The position numbers and the translations under genes were made by a program. A DNA stretch of 64,000 nt from Streptomyces cyaneus. Lineage in GTDB: Bacteria; Actinomycetota; Actinomycetes; Streptomycetales; Streptomycetaceae. The DNA lies in NCBI RefSeq assembly GCF_004028635.1, contig NZ_RQJW01000003.1:744001-808000 (forward strand), written 5' to 3'. Positions 1 to 10,380 of the stretch are shown here, piece after piece. The notes below the pieces were generated by a model, which did no database searches, was not told where the DNA came from, and saw only the letters and a list, made by a program, of their open reading frames with translations. Each line of letters starts with the position of its first letter. Position 1 is the stretch's first letter.

Positions 1-428
1 ACGAACGCCAGCGCGGAGGTGACATTCATGACGACCGCGTCGTCCTTGCCCACCAGCAGCGGCAGGAAGGCATACGTCATCCGGATCGTGCCGAGCAGAT
101 TGGTCGCGACGTGATCCTCGGCGACCGGGAGTCCGGCCGGGTCGAGGAGATTCTCCAGCAGCATGATGCCCGCGTTGTTGACCAGGACGTTCAGCCCCGG
201 GTGGCTCGCCGCCACGGTCTCACGGGCCCGGGCGATCGAGTCGGGGTCCGCGACATCGAGGACGAGCGCGTCGATGCCCGGGTGCTCGGCCGTGATCTCG
301 TCGAGGAGTTCCTTGCGCCGGCCGGCGACGATCACCTTGTTGCCGGCCTCGTGCAGGCGCAGGGCCAGACCGAGGCCGATGCCTGAGGTGCCGCCGGTGA
401 TCAGGATCGTGTTGCCGGTCATCTTCAT
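1..428 (-). CDS. Short-chain dehydrogenase/reductase, DltE-like (3' end outside window)
   Basis: NAD(P)-dependent oxidoreductase of the classical SDR fold; substrate unknown. The protein starts MKMTGNTILITGG and shows the cofactor motif TGGTSGIG near residue 10, a basic cluster AGRRKE suited to binding NADP phosphate, a DVAD acidic patch after beta-4 and the NNAG motif near residue 90. It leaves the left edge just after VVMNVTSALAF, so the YxxxK catalytic pair cannot be seen. The start at 428 has GGAG about ten bases upstream; a second ATG lies two codons later. No operon partner is visible upstream. The family is clear from the motifs; the substrate is not. Confidence 0.85.
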   Translation of the reverse strand, partial: MKMTGNTILITGGTSGIGLGLALRLHEAGNKVIVAGRRKELLDEITAEHPGIDALVLDVADPDSIARARETVAASHPGLNVLVNNAGIMLLENLLDPAGLPVAEDHVATNLLGTIRMTYAFLPLLVGKDDAVVMNVTSALAF

Positions 429-1424
<996 letters not shown>

Positions 1425-2693
1425 TCAGGATGCCTTTTGGTCGGCGGGCTTCTCGATCTCGGTGGTCACCCGTGCCCCTCGGAAGAGCACCGGGAGCCAC
1501 AGGAGACATGCCAGCAGGGGGACCGCGGCGTAGGTGGCCATGCCCACACCGGAGCCCAACCCGTCCATGAGCGCGCCGAGGACGAGATAGCCGATGCCGA
1601 TGAGCGCCGACTCCACGAATGCGATCATCGACAACAGGCTCGCCCGGTGGCGCGACGGCACTGCCTCGTTGAACACGTTGTCCACGATCACGGCGGCGAT
1701 CTCGGGAATCCCGGCCAGGACCAGGAACGCGGCGATGGTGACCCAGACATCGCCGAGGCCGCTCAGGCTAAGCGCCACGGCGAGCGTCAGGAGAGACACC
1801 GGGACGATGACCCGATACCCGATGCGCCGGTCCGCGCGGTCCGACAGCAAGGGAGTGAGCCCGCCGACGAAGAATCCCGCCGCTATTACCACGCTGACCA
1901 ATGCGGTGCCCGCTCCCTGATCGGAGAGGGTCTTCTGCGTAAAAATGATGTACGGCGTCAAAGTCGCATGCATCAATCCGGACACCACGACAAGCGTCAC
2001 GAGCGCCGGCGTGGCGACCCGAAGCATCGCCCGCCATGCTGTGGCGTCGCCGTGCTCCTCGGCTCCGTCCTGCTCGTCCACCGCGTCCGCGCCGCGGATC
2101 TCGGGCACCCCTGACATCAGCACCACCATGGCCAGGACGAGGCACGCCGCCGAACCGACGTAGACAACTCCCCAGGAAATCTGCTGCAGTTGGCCGCCGA
2201 GGACGATGGCGGCTCCCGAGGTGACCGTCCCGAGCATGGTGAACCGGGACTTGATCTTGACGTAGCCGGCCGTTGCACCACGACGCACGAGCAGGTCGTA
2301 CAGCAGGGCGGTGTCCGAACCGGACACACATGCCATGCCCACGCCCTGCCCGATGAACAGCGCCAGGAACACCCAGTAGTTGGAGAACGCCACCTGACCG
2401 AGCAGACATCCAGCTATCAGCACCTGGCCGATCACGATGCTGGCACGCCTGCCGATTCGGTCGGCGATGACTCCCGTCGGCAACTCCGCAAGTCCACTGA
2501 CCAGGTAGAGCAGTGTCTGCAGTAGGGCCACTTGCCCGGCGGAGAAGCCGCGCTGATAAAGGAAGAGGACGAATACGCCGCGCTGGAACAGCGTGTTGGC
2601 GAGCACGGCGTATACGTAGAACGGGCGCGTGACACTTCGTGCTGCATCGTCGACCGCAGCCGACCCGCCAAAGGCCTCCGTGGTGCCGGTCAT
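1425..2693 (-). CDS. MFS family transporter
   Basis: A 422-residue major facilitator protein that probably exports a small molecule across the cytoplasmic membrane. It has about twelve hydrophobic segments in two halves, separated by an acidic cytoplasmic loop near residues 205-220 (AVDEQDGAEEHGD). The loop-2 signature appears as GVIADRIGRR near residue 76, and a degenerate copy SDRADRRIG follows in the second half. Length is usual for a 12-TM MFS. Several A/T-richer codons (ATA, GTA, CTT) appear, unlike neighbouring genes, which may hint at transfer. No specific substrate can be read from the sequence. The decayed ArsR-like remnant lies nearby. Confidence 0.85.
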   Translation of the reverse strand: MTGTTEAFGGSAAVDDAARSVTRPFYVYAVLANTLFQRGVFVLFLYQRGFSAGQVALLQTLLYLVSGLAELPTGVIADRIGRRASIVIGQVLIAGCLLGQVAFSNYWVFLALFIGQGVGMACVSGSDTALLYDLLVRRGATAGYVKIKSRFTMLGTVTSGAAIVLGGQLQQISWGVVYVGSAACLVLAMVVLMSGVPEIRGADAVDEQDGAEEHGDATAWRAMLRVATPALVTLVVVSGLMHATLTPYIIFTQKTLSDQGAGTALVSVVIAAGFFVGGLTPLLSDRADRRIGYRVIVPVSLLTLAVALSLSGLGDVWVTIAAFLVLAGIPEIAAVIVDNVFNEAVPSRHRASLLSMIAFVESALIGIGYLVLGALMDGLGSGVGMATYAAVPLLACLLWLPVLFRGARVTTEIEKPADQKAS

Positions 2694-2914
2694 GCTGCGG
2701 TCTCCCCCTGGTGACTCCGGTGATCATTAGTGTTGGGTCTCCGCCGCCGACCGGAACCTCCAGTAGCGTGCATCTCCTGAAAACGGTTGCGTACATCTTG
2801 GAGCCAGCGTCGGCGTGAGGTCAGGGAAATCCCAGACCTCGTCACCGAGAAATGATCTTCGTGAAGCGATGTGAACCGCTCGATTCGGGACGGGTGGCAC
2901 AAGATCGTCCGCTG

Positions 2915-3121
2915 AACCAGAGGCTTCAGGTTGGTCACCTATGCTGCCAGGCGGTCCTCGTGCTGCGCTGGTTCCGTGGGCGGGGCTGCGTGCACTGCCT
3001 GGCCAGGGACGCCGGCATCTCCCAGGCCACCAGCTATCACTATCTGCACGAGGGCATCGACGTCCTTGCCGCCCAAGCACCCGATCTGCACGAGGAGTTG
3101 GACCGCTGCCGCGAGGAGGCA
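2915..3121 (+). pseudogene. N-terminal remnant of an IS5-type transposase
   Basis: Translation gives VLVLRWFRGRGCVHCLARD followed by GISQATSYHYLHEGIDVLA and an acidic/coiled stretch ending DRCREE. This is the helix-turn-helix N-terminus typical of Streptomyces IS5-type DDE transposases. The catalytic domain that should follow (beginning around a GMSHVILDGT-like segment) is absent; the frame runs into unrelated sequence antisense to the next gene. No terminal inverted repeats were found around it. Confidence 0.7.
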
Positions 3122-3191
3122 TCGTCGAGCGACGGCATGCCCCCCTCGCGGATCCCACCCCGGCCGGGCTCAGGTTCGGCCGGGGCGGGTG

Positions 3192-3590
3192 TCAGATGGT
3201 GGGCGACTTCCCGCGGAGGAGGGCCGTGCGGAGGGCGGAGTGCAGGCGGGGTGTGTTCGTCCACTCGTGGTCGCGCGACGGGGAGACCCGCCAGTACAGA
3301 CCGGGGCGCGTGACGCGGTGGAGCGGGGGGATCGCCACGTGGCAGCCCCGGCCCAGAACACGCACCTGCGGGAGCTCCCAGTCGGCGGCGGAGCCAGGAG
3401 GGATCAGCCAGTACAGGCGTCCGCCGAAACCGTCCCCGATCACGGCTCCCGTCTCGTCCCCAAGGTTGCGGAGTGCGTCGATCCCCAGATCGTGCGGTAC
3501 GCGTACGGCGTCCCACCAGCCACCCGCGGCCACGATCCGCACCTCGACACTGCCCGGTTGCAGCCACCACGGGGTCCTGAAGACTGTCAT
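3192..3590 (-). CDS. Conserved hypothetical protein of 132 residues, Streptomyces type
   Basis: Starts MTVFRTPWWLQPGSVEVR, with a GGGGAG ribosome site five bases before ATG at 3590. The body has the features GWWDAVRVP, TGAVI, YWLIPPGSA and LGRGCHVAIPP, a pattern I recall from small Streptomyces proteins annotated as hypothetical. They resemble the N-terminal part of bifunctional primase/polymerase-like proteins, but no catalytic claim is possible. No signal peptide or membrane segment is seen. It is divergent from the CYP154 gene and shares a region of about 180 bases with it. Confidence 0.7.
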   Translation of the reverse strand: MTVFRTPWWLQPGSVEVRIVAAGGWWDAVRVPHDLGIDALRNLGDETGAVIGDGFGGRLYWLIPPGSAADWELPQVRVLGRGCHVAIPPLHRVTRPGLYWRVSPSRDHEWTNTPRLHSALRTALLRGKSPTI

Positions 3591-3771
3591 CGCACTCCCC
3601 GGCTCTCCCATCCGACACCCCGGACCGTAGGGCGAAGACAGACCGCCCACTTGCGTCCACGCGCAAGGAAGTTGTCCCGGTGCGCAGTACGCGGGGACCG
3701 CTCTCACCCGGGCACGCTACGTTCAAGTAGCTTTACGGGTCGTATTGATGTGCGAGCGTCAGGAGGCTGCC

Positions 3772-5013
<1,242 letters not shown>

Positions 5014-6390
5014 TCACTCGCCCCGCCACCACGCCAGCAGCCGGGCGCCCCATCCTCGCCGCCCGCGGCCGGCCTCGGGCACCGCGGACGGCCGGGGCGT
5101 CGGCTCGGTGCGCTGCACCGGCGACTCGTCGCCGACGGTGGAGGGGGTAGAGGATGTGACGGCGGTCGGCGGGAACGTCACCGGCAGCGCGGCCAGCGCG
5201 CGGTGGAAGGGGCCCGGCCGCCAGGCCAATTCCTCCACGGGTACGGCGAGTTCGACGTCCGGAAGGCGGTCGAGCAGCTTCTCCACCGCGACCGCCGCGA
5301 TCAGCCGGGCCGGACCCTGCGCCGGGCAGTTGTGCGGACCCGCGCTCCACGCCAGGTGGGCGCGGTTGCCCGCGCGCTGATCCGACGTCAGGGACGGGTC
5401 GGTGTTCGCCGCGGCGAGACTGACCACGAGCGGATGCCCCGCCCGCAGCAGCACCCCTTCGTACACGACGTCATGGATCGGGTAGTGCACGGCGTAGTTG
5501 GCGATGGGCGGGTCGGTCCACAACACCTCGTCGAGGGCGTCCTCCACCGGCAGGCTGCCGCCCGAGAGACTGCCCGCGAACCGGTCGTCGGACAGCAGCA
5601 GCCGCAGGCCGTTGGCGATCAGGTTCTGCTGGGGCTCGGTACCCGCGCCCATGAGCAGGACGAGGGTGTGCACCATCTCCTCGTCCGTGAGCTCGGCGGG
5701 ATGGGCCATGAGCCAGGACGTCACATCCGGCCCGGGCCGCCGGCGCTTCAGCGTGACGAGGTCCAGCAGCGTCGTCGCGAGCAGTTCGTTCGCCTTCTCG
5801 GCGTCCACTCCGTCGAAGATCCCGGACATCCCCTGCACCAGCCGCTCTCCGGAGTCGGCCGGGCAGCCGAACAGGCGGTTGAACACCAGCAGGGGAAGCA
5901 CCTGGGCGTACTCGTCGAGCAGATCGGCCCGCCCGGCCGGGGCGATGCGGTCGATGAGTGTGTCCGCGCTCGCCTCGACGTAGGAGCGCAGGGTGGCAGG
6001 GGCCACCCTGGCCACGCTGTCGGTGATCGCGCCGCGCAGCCTGCGGTGTCCCGCGCCGTCGGCCCACAGCGCGTTCGGCCGGTACATCATCATCGGCACG
6101 ACCGGGCTGTCCGGGGGGACGGTGCCGTCCGCGAGGTCCTTCCAGCGGCGGGCGTCCTTGGAGAACGTCTCGGTGCTGCGCAGCACATGCAGGGCGGCGT
6201 CGTATCCGACGACGAGCGAGGCGCGCACGCCGGGCGCCAGTTCGACCGGTGCGATCGGGCCGACCTCGCGCAGCCGCCGATAGACGGCTGCCGGGTCGGT
6301 GGCGAACTCGGGCCCGTGCAGGGACTCGTGCGCAGGGTGCGCGGTGTGCGCAGGGCAGCCCGGCGGCGGGTAGGGCGGTACGGAGGTCAC
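5014..6390 (-). CDS. Cytochrome P450, CYP157-like, last gene of the conservon operon (no ExxR arginine)
   Basis: A 458-residue P450-fold protein with the heme loop AGPHNCPAQ (Cys355), but the otherwise near-universal K-helix ExxR reads EVLW, so the arginine is replaced by tryptophan. The I-helix reads GAGTEPQQN. Loss of ExxR is a known trait of CYP157 proteins in Streptomyces conservons. A proline-rich, basic tail (residues 415-458) ending LLAWWRGE is extra compared with typical P450s and might help membrane or partner contact. Its ATG overlaps the GTPase stop by four bases, so the two are probably translationally coupled. It is homologous to the RarE position of the rar/cvn operons. Catalytic activity is uncertain. 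Confidence 0.88.
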   Translation of the reverse strand: MTSVPPYPPPGCPAHTAHPAHESLHGPEFATDPAAVYRRLREVGPIAPVELAPGVRASLVVGYDAALHVLRSTETFSKDARRWKDLADGTVPPDSPVVPMMMYRPNALWADGAGHRRLRGAITDSVARVAPATLRSYVEASADTLIDRIAPAGRADLLDEYAQVLPLLVFNRLFGCPADSGERLVQGMSGIFDGVDAEKANELLATTLLDLVTLKRRRPGPDVTSWLMAHPAELTDEEMVHTLVLLMGAGTEPQQNLIANGLRLLLSDDRFAGSLSGGSLPVEDALDEVLWTDPPIANYAVHYPIHDVVYEGVLLRAGHPLVVSLAAANTDPSLTSDQRAGNRAHLAWSAGPHNCPAQGPARLIAAVAVEKLLDRLPDVELAVPVEELAWRPGPFHRALAALPVTFPPTAVTSSTPSTVGDESPVQRTEPTPRPSAVPEAGRGRRGWGARLLAWWRGE

Positions 6391-6989
6391 GCATGCTCCA
6401 GGTGGCCGGTGCGGGTGAGGAGGTACTCGACGAGACGGATGAGTGCCCGCGTGGCCGAGACACGGTCGCGGGCGTCGCAGCGGACGAGGGGAGTTTCAGG
6501 CAGCAGGTCGAGGGCCTCGCGCACCTCGTCGAGCTCGTACGCGGGGGCGTCGTGGAACTGGTTCAGGGCGACCGCGTACGGCAGTCCGTGCTCCTCCAGT
6601 ACGCCCATGACCTCGAACGACTGGCTGAGGCGGCGGCTGTCGGCGAGGACGAGCGCGCCGAGCGCGCCCCGGGTCATGTCCTGCCACAGCCGGGTGAAGC
6701 GCTGCTGACCCGGGGTGCCGAAGAGGTAGAGCACCAGGCGGTCGTTGAGGGTGAGCCGGCCGAAGTCGAGGGCGACCGTGGTGGTCGTCTTGTCCCGCAT
6801 GCCCGCCAGGTCGTCGACGAGGGCGCCGGCCTCGGTCATGACCTCCTCTGTGCACAGGGGCCGGATCTCGGAGAGCGTGCCGACGAACGTGGTCTTGCCG
6901 ACCGCGAAGTGGCCCACGATCAGCAGCTTGACCGCCGTCTGCACGCTGGGCCGCAGGTAGACGTCGTCAGAGGCGGGCGCGGAGTCCAT
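6387..6989 (-). CDS. cvnD: Conservon GTP-binding protein (CvnD/RarD-like)
   Basis: A 200-residue small GTPase-like protein. Walker A is GHFAVGKTT (residues 26-34), the switch-II motif is GTPGQ (91-95) and the base-recognition loop is NQFH (near 143) instead of NKxD. Conservon proteins of this type form a membrane-proximal complex resembling eukaryotic G-protein coupling, with the kinase-like CvnA and roadblock CvnB; that is family knowledge. Its start lies 23 bases inside the upstream DUF742 gene, and its stop overlaps the P450 start, so the operon is tightly coupled. Confidence 0.92.
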   Translation of the reverse strand: MDSAPASDDVYLRPSVQTAVKLLIVGHFAVGKTTFVGTLSEIRPLCTEEVMTEAGALVDDLAGMRDKTTTTVALDFGRLTLNDRLVLYLFGTPGQQRFTRLWQDMTRGALGALVLADSRRLSQSFEVMGVLEEHGLPYAVALNQFHDAPAYELDEVREALDLLPETPLVRCDARDRVSATRALIRLVEYLLTRTGHLEHA

Positions 6990-7326
6990 CGAGCACCTCC
7001 TGGAGGATTTTGGCGTCGGTCGGCCGGGCGGCGGGGATCGGGGCGCGGGTGACGATGTGGCCGCTGTCCATGAGATCGGCGATCAGCACTTTGGCCACGC
7101 CGACCGGCAGCGACAGGTGGCCGGCCACCTCGGCGACCGACAGGGCTCCGGGCCGGCACAGCTCCATGAGCCTGCGCTTTTCCGGATTGAGTCCGGTCAG
7201 CGGCAGATCGTCGGTGGCGATCAGCAGCGTGACCAGGTCCAGGGTGTTGCGGGTCGGGTGGGCGCGGCCGTCCGTGACGACGTACGACCGCACCAGCCTG
7301 TCTGCGGGGCGGCGCCGGGGTGTCAT
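6967..7326 (-). CDS. cvnC: Conservon DUF742 protein (CvnC-like)
   Basis: A 119-residue basic protein of the DUF742 family. The N-terminus is MTPRRRPADRLVRSYVVT, followed by HPTRNTLDLVTLL and a central winged-helix-like segment LSVAEVAGHLSLPVGVAKVLI. The C-terminal ILQEVLDGLRARL is usual for the family. The ATGA overlap with the roadblock gene and the 23-base overlap with the GTPase gene indicate one transcript. The exact biochemical role of this subunit in conservons is not established. Confidence 0.92.
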   Translation of the reverse strand: MTPRRRPADRLVRSYVVTDGRAHPTRNTLDLVTLLIATDDLPLTGLNPEKRRLMELCRPGALSVAEVAGHLSLPVGVAKVLIADLMDSGHIVTRAPIPAARPTDAKILQEVLDGLRARL

Positions 7327-7736
7327 GCCGGGCTGCCGGTGTCCTGCCGGGCGGGGCTGGTCAGCTCCTTGCCGAGCCGGTCGACGAGTTTGTGCATGCG
7401 GTAGGTGACCGCCTCCATGTCGATGTCCCCGCCGGTGGAGACGGCGAGGTAGGCGCCCTCGCCGGCGGCGACCAGAAAGACGTAGCCGTGCGCAAACTCG
7501 ATCATGGTCTGCCGCCACGGGGTGTGCGCGGAGCCGCAGAACTCGGCCGTGCTGCGGCTGATCGACTGGACGCCGGACAGACCCGCGGCCAGCCGTTCGG
7601 CGTCGTCGCGGTCGATGTCCTTGGAGAAGGCGCGGAGCATGCCGTCGGCGGAGAGCAGGATCGCGTGCCGCGCATGCGGAACCTTCAGCACCTCGTCCAG
7701 CATCCAGCCCAAGGTGTTGTTGGTGGGCCCGGTCAT
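7323..7736 (-). CDS. cvnB: Conservon roadblock/LC7 protein (CvnB-like)
   Basis: A 137-residue roadblock/LC7-domain protein. Features are LGWMLDEVLKVPHARHAILLS at the start, then SADGMLRAFSKDID, ERLAAGLSGVQSISR and the basic helix TYRMHKLVDRLGKEL. Proteins of this fold regulate small GTPases, which fits the CvnD-type GTPase two genes downstream. ATG at 7736 overlaps the kinase-like stop by four bases (ATGA). Confidence 0.92.
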   Translation of the reverse strand: MTGPTNNTLGWMLDEVLKVPHARHAILLSADGMLRAFSKDIDRDDAERLAAGLSGVQSISRSTAEFCGSAHTPWRQTMIEFAHGYVFLVAAGEGAYLAVSTGGDIDMEAVTYRMHKLVDRLGKELTSPARQDTGSPA

Positions 7737-9118
7737 TCGTGGCTGTTCCCTTCGTCGTCGTGGAGCGTGTGCCGGGCGTCCCTGCCGGAGCGGGTGCCGC
7801 GTGCGAAGGCGCCCATGCGCCGGGCGTTCTCCTCGGCCGAGCGGCCCCCGACCTCTTCGGCCGGTGCGGGCTGCGGGGCCGGTTGCCGTGGGGAGCGGCG
7901 ACGGCGCCTGGGCAGGCCGCCCGGCGTCGTCGCCTCCGCGGGTTCGGGTGCGGGTGCGGGATCGGGGGCGGGTGAGGCATGGGGATCGGGGGCGGGGGCG
8001 GCCGGATCGGCGGTGGGGGCCGTGTCGGTCGAGTGCGTATGCGCAGGGGGGTGCGCGGGCGCGACGGCGGGCGTGGGCGCGGGCCGTTCGGCAGGTGGCA
8101 CGGGCGCCTGGACGTCGGCGTCCAGGTGCGTGAGCAGGGCGGCCGGCAGGAACACCACCGCGCGTACACCGCCGTACGGGGAGAGCGTGTCCACGGAGAC
8201 GCTGAATCCGTAGCGCTCGGTGAGCGCCCCGATGACGGCGAAGCCGAAGCGGGGCGGGTCGCCGAGCCGGACGATGTCCACGTCGTGTGTGCGGGCGAGC
8301 AGTTCGGCGGCGTGCTCGGCCGCCTGGCCGTCCATGCCGACCCCGGCGTCGTCGATCACCACGCAGGCGCCGTTGTGCACCGTCTGGACGGTGACCTCGA
8401 CGGTCGTGCCCGGCTGCGAGTGGCGCGCCGCGTTGTCGAGCAGTTCGGCGACCGCCAGTACCACCGGTTCGACGGCTCGGCTGCGCACGGCGATGTCGAC
8501 CTCGCCGTTGATACGGATGCGCCGGTAGTCGCGGATACGGGAGGTGGCGCCGCGTACGACCTCCACGAGCGCGGAGGTGGCACGCTGACGGCCCGGCCAC
8601 GAGCCGCACAGCACGGCGATGACCTGGGCACGGCGGCCGAACTGGGCGTTGGCGTGGTCGATTTCGAGCAGATCGCTCAGCACGCCGGGGTTGTCGTGCC
8701 GATCCTGCATCTCGGAGATGGACACCTGTTGTTCGTTGGCCAAGGCCTGGAGGGAGCGCATCGACGCCTTCAAGGCGGCCTTCGCCGACTGGTCGGCGCT
8801 CGTCCGGGCGTGCTCGACCGCACCGGCGAATCGCTCCACGACACCGTCGAGGTATTTCGCGAACTCCGTGTCGGCGAGCCGGGTGTCGAGCAGACCGACG
8901 GCCGGTACCTGCTGGTGGGGCGCGTCCTCCAGGGCCGGCAGCCGGGCCGAGACGAGGTGGCGCAGTTCCTCGTCCCGTGCCCGAAGGCCGTCCCCCAGTT
9001 CGGCGTTCCGTCTGCGCTGCCGTGCGGTGATGCCGCGTTCGCGCACCAGCAGCACGGCGACGGCGAACAGGCCCACGGTCAGGCACCAGAACACCGCCTC
9101 CGGTATCTGTTCCGTCAT
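7733..9118 (-). CDS. cvnA: Conservon sensor-kinase-like protein (CvnA-like)
   Basis: A 461-residue membrane-anchored protein with one N-terminal transmembrane segment (residues about 7-25, WCLTVGLFAVAVLLV). A coiled cytoplasmic linker and an HATPase fold follow, with N-box ELLDNAARHS and G-box DAGVGMDG. No histidine phosphoacceptor box like HExRTP is seen, as is common for conservon kinases. The C-terminal third is proline/alanine-rich and unstructured (about residues 340-450). The start at 9118 has GAGGAC seven bases upstream; an in-frame start at 9154 is less likely. First gene of cvnABCD-CYP157, divergent from the AraC regulator. Confidence 0.9.
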   Translation of the reverse strand: MTEQIPEAVFWCLTVGLFAVAVLLVRERGITARQRRRNAELGDGLRARDEELRHLVSARLPALEDAPHQQVPAVGLLDTRLADTEFAKYLDGVVERFAGAVEHARTSADQSAKAALKASMRSLQALANEQQVSISEMQDRHDNPGVLSDLLEIDHANAQFGRRAQVIAVLCGSWPGRQRATSALVEVVRGATSRIRDYRRIRINGEVDIAVRSRAVEPVVLAVAELLDNAARHSQPGTTVEVTVQTVHNGACVVIDDAGVGMDGQAAEHAAELLARTHDVDIVRLGDPPRFGFAVIGALTERYGFSVSVDTLSPYGGVRAVVFLPAALLTHLDADVQAPVPPAERPAPTPAVAPAHPPAHTHSTDTAPTADPAAPAPDPHASPAPDPAPAPEPAEATTPGGLPRRRRRSPRQPAPQPAPAEEVGGRSAEENARRMGAFARGTRSGRDARHTLHDDEGNSHE

Positions 9119-9402
9119 CAAGTCCTCACAGCGGGTGGCGGTCGACGAGCGCACGACGGTAGTTGCGCGTCCGCATCCGCACTTGTCCGTGCGCGCATGG
9201 AAGTTGCCGCGGGACGCACGAGCGTTCGTGGGACGTGCCGATCGCGACCGGCTCGGCTCCGGCGTAGGCCAATCAGGCCGATACGAGTTCCGGAAACCGA
9301 TTGCTGGTCCCTAGGCTGCGCCCCGAACAACTGTCCTCGAACACAGGGGCGTTCGGGGCCGCTCTCGAGGCCGTCGGGAGACGGCGCAGCAAAGGGGATG
9401 CG

Positions 9403-10359
9403 TTGCCCACGGGAAGCTACGTCGTGGAGACGACGAGGACCGCCGAGGTCGGAGCCCGCGAGCAGACCGATCTGTGGAGTGAGCGCGTCGCGGCGTACCA
9501 GACCAGGATGGACTACAAGTACGCCCGCGCCGAGGGTTTCCGCGGCGAGATGATCCGGCAGGGCAGCGACAGCTACCAGCTCGTCACCTGGTACAGCGAC
9601 CAGATCGAGTACGCCCGCACACCGGGCCTGATCCGTCAGATGCCCGAACCCGACTACCGGCTCCTCTTCCCCCTCGCAGGCGAACTGCTCCTGCGACAGG
9701 ACGACCAGGAGGTGCGGCTGACGCCGGGCACGGGCAGCCTGATCACACTTGATGCGCCCTTCGAGATCCTGCACGGCGCGTCCCTGCGCGGTGTCATCAT
9801 GTCGATCCCGGCCCAGGAGATCGACGGCCCGCTGAACCGGAATGCGCCGCTGGCCACCGGGCTCGATCTGACCAAGGGGCTGGGCCGTGTGGTGCACTCC
9901 ATGGTGCGCGGCCTGAACGACGAGCGTGGCCATCTCACCACCCCGCAGTTCGACGCCGTCTGCGACCGCGTCGTCGAGCTGCTGTGCATGCTCGCCTGCG
10001 GGGACGACCGTCCCGACGTCCCGGGGCAGCTGACCGAGGTGGAGGCGGTGGTCCGTCGCCATGTGCGCGAGCACGCGGCCGACCCCGGCCTGTCCGGCGC
10101 CTCCATGGCCCGTGCCCTCGGCTGGTCCCTCCGCCAGATCCAGCTCGCGCTCCAACAGGTGGGCACCACGCCTCGCGACCTGATCCGCGAGGAGCGCCTG
10201 CGTCTGGTCCGCGAGCGTCTCCTGCGCGCCGACTGCGCGCACATGACGATCACGGACCTGACGTACGCCTCGGGCTTCTCCTCGGCGAGTGCGATGAGCA
10301 CGGCCTTCCGTCGGCGCTTCGGGGTGAGCCCCCGGGAGATGCGTTCCAAGGCCCGCTGA
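9403..10359 (+). CDS. AraC-family transcriptional regulator
   Basis: About 318 residues. The N-terminal part resembles the AraC-binding-like cupin domain found in actinobacterial regulators (YRLLFPLAGELLLRQDDQEVRL). The C-terminal 100 residues form the double helix-turn-helix of AraC/XylS proteins (SGASMARALGWSLRQIQLALQ and TDLTYASGFSSASAMSTAFRRRFG). A TTG start at 9403 is proposed because AAAGGGGA lies just upstream; the frame stays open to 9301 without a ribosome site, so the N-terminus is uncertain. It is divergent from the conservon across about 280 bases and is a candidate regulator of it. Confidence 0.85.
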   Translation: MPTGSYVVETTRTAEVGAREQTDLWSERVAAYQTRMDYKYARAEGFRGEMIRQGSDSYQLVTWYSDQIEYARTPGLIRQMPEPDYRLLFPLAGELLLRQDDQEVRLTPGTGSLITLDAPFEILHGASLRGVIMSIPAQEIDGPLNRNAPLATGLDLTKGLGRVVHSMVRGLNDERGHLTTPQFDAVCDRVVELLCMLACGDDRPDVPGQLTEVEAVVRRHVREHAADPGLSGASMARALGWSLRQIQLALQQVGTTPRDLIREERLRLVRERLLRADCAHMTITDLTYASGFSSASAMSTAFRRRFGVSPREMRSKAR

Positions 10360-10380
10360 TCCGTTGCACCAAATGTCGGC